6,644 nucleotides of DNA, taken from Bacteriovoracaceae bacterium. GTDB lineage: Bacteria > Bdellovibrionota > Bacteriovoracia > Bacteriovoracales > Bacteriovoracaceae. Made by a program: the position numbers and the translations under genes. Positions 5,931-6,644 of this stretch are shown one piece after another. Numbering within the stretch: position 1 is the first letter of the stretch; every line of letters begins with the position of its first letter. The notes below the pieces were generated by a model, which saw nothing but the letters and a program-made list of their open reading frames with translations, was not told the DNA's origin and did no database searches. The stretch is taken from the NCBI GenBank assembly GCA_023954595.1, contig JAGSHJ010000169.1, forward strand, positions 1 to 6,644, read 5' to 3'.

Positions 5931-6644
5931 TTACCACTGGTCCCTTTTGGACCTTAATTCTAAAAATAACTCTTTTTCGTCTTTATGATGAGTTTTAGTT
6001 TTAATTTTATCAAGTCTTAAAAAGGGATTTATCTGCTTTTCGACCTTCATGCTCGTTAGCATAAATTCCTCATCAAGCTTTTGGGACTTGCGAACCTCAA
6101 TCATCTGCGTGATCTTCTCATTGTCTGGCTCAATTGTTTGAGCGAACTCTAGATTATTTAATAAGTAGTCATGCCCTGGGTAAACCAATAGGTGATCAGG
6201 TAAAGGGGCAATTTTTTCAGTAACACTCTTATATAGAGTGTCCACATTACCACCATTTTTGCAGTTGCCCACGCCAGCATTAAACAGTGTGTCACCACTG
6301 ATGAGTGAGTGTTCTTTTCCATCAGTCATAAGAATAAAACAGAAATGATCTTGAGTGTGTCCCGGAGTGTGAATCGCCTTTATGCTCTCCCTTTCGGAGA
6401 TTTGAAAAACGTCTCCATCATCTAATTGAAGATGAGAAGCACCTGTGGTGTCTAAAAACTTTTTATTATCTTTAGTATGATCACCATGCCCGTGGGTGTT
6501 TAAAAGGTAGGCCGGCTCTATTCCTTTGGCCAAAGCAATAGGCATTGTTTTGTCTATGTCTAGTGGATCGATGAAAATGGCCTTATTATTAAGTTCACTA
6601 TATAAAATATAGTTAAAGTTTCTAAGAGAGTTGTGCATGTAGAT
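5931..6644 (-). CDS. GloB-like metallo-beta-lactamase hydrolase (hydroxyacylglutathione hydrolase family), 5' partial
   Basis: The visible 235 residues (counting from the ATG at 6638) form an MBL-fold dinuclear-metal hydrolase. The metal ligands are THGHGDH (H49, H51, D53, H54), H94 in TPGHT, D116 in SGDTLF and H156 in YPGHDY. A glyoxalase II C-terminal part follows with INPFLRL (203-209) and the terminal ELRSKRDQW. GloB hydrolyses S-lactoylglutathione to lactate and glutathione; related proteins act on other thioesters, so the substrate is uncertain. The frame stays open to the window edge (Ile-Tyr before the Met). Family members have about 8-12 more residues before the LRNFNY strand, so the real start probably lies outside and the ATG at 6638 is likely internal. 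It precedes bcp by 13 nt, and the pair fits a role against reactive electrophiles and peroxides. Confidence 0.85.
   Translation of the reverse strand: MYMHNSLRNFNYILYSELNNKAIFIDPLDIDKTMPIALAKGIEPAYLLNTHGHGDHTKDNKKFLDTTGASHLQLDDGDVFQISERESIKAIHTPGHTQDHFCFILMTDGKEHSLISGDTLFNAGVGNCKNGGNVDTLYKSVTEKIAPLPDHLLVYPGHDYLLNNLEFAQTIEPDNEKITQMIEVRKSQKLDEEFMLTSMKVEKQINPFLRLDKIKTKTHHKDEKELFLELRSKRDQW

Overview
The window is AT-rich, gene-dense bacterial chromosome, mostly read from the minus strand. A glutamate/aspartate/lysine-rich LysM envelope protein, a short TPR lipoprotein, a DUF4911 protein, a sensor kinase and AT-rich codon use together suggest a low-GC Bdellovibrionota-type predator (Bacteriovorax/Halobacteriovorax-like). 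This placement is an inference from protein style; no marker gene is present to prove it.

Layout from right to left along minus-strand transcription. (1) 6638-5441: a GloB-type metallo-beta-lactamase hydrolase, probably missing its true start beyond the window edge, followed 13 nt later by a Bcp-type peroxiredoxin. They form a detoxification pair. (2) 5176-5457 (+): a lone DUF4911 gene that converges on bcp and overlaps it tail to tail. (3) 5064-1275: a tightly coupled cell-envelope operon behind a good sigma-70-like promoter at 5112-5141. It encodes a TPR lipoprotein, then (TAATG overlap) a secreted 689-residue LysM protein, then (GTGA overlap) a DUF368/PopT-type polyprenyl-phosphate translocase. 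The last codons of popT run into a tRNA-Arg(UCG) gene on the same strand. (4) 1274-1102: an AT-rich spacer with a perfect TATAAT. (5) 1101-1: a seven-TM sensor histidine kinase that ends at a TAA just before the ATPase N-box, with recognisable N-box sequence resuming in the same frame after the stop.

The envelope operon suggests shared work at the peptidoglycan/outer-membrane interface: one peptidoglycan-binding protein, one outer-membrane-anchored adaptor, and recycling of the undecaprenyl-phosphate carrier. The most unusual observations are the in-frame stop in the kinase, which lies inside a perfect 8-bp inverted repeat, and the popT/tRNA overlap, where RNase P processing would remove the popT stop codon. 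I see no CRISPR array, insertion sequence, prophage, toxin-antitoxin pair or evident new defence system.
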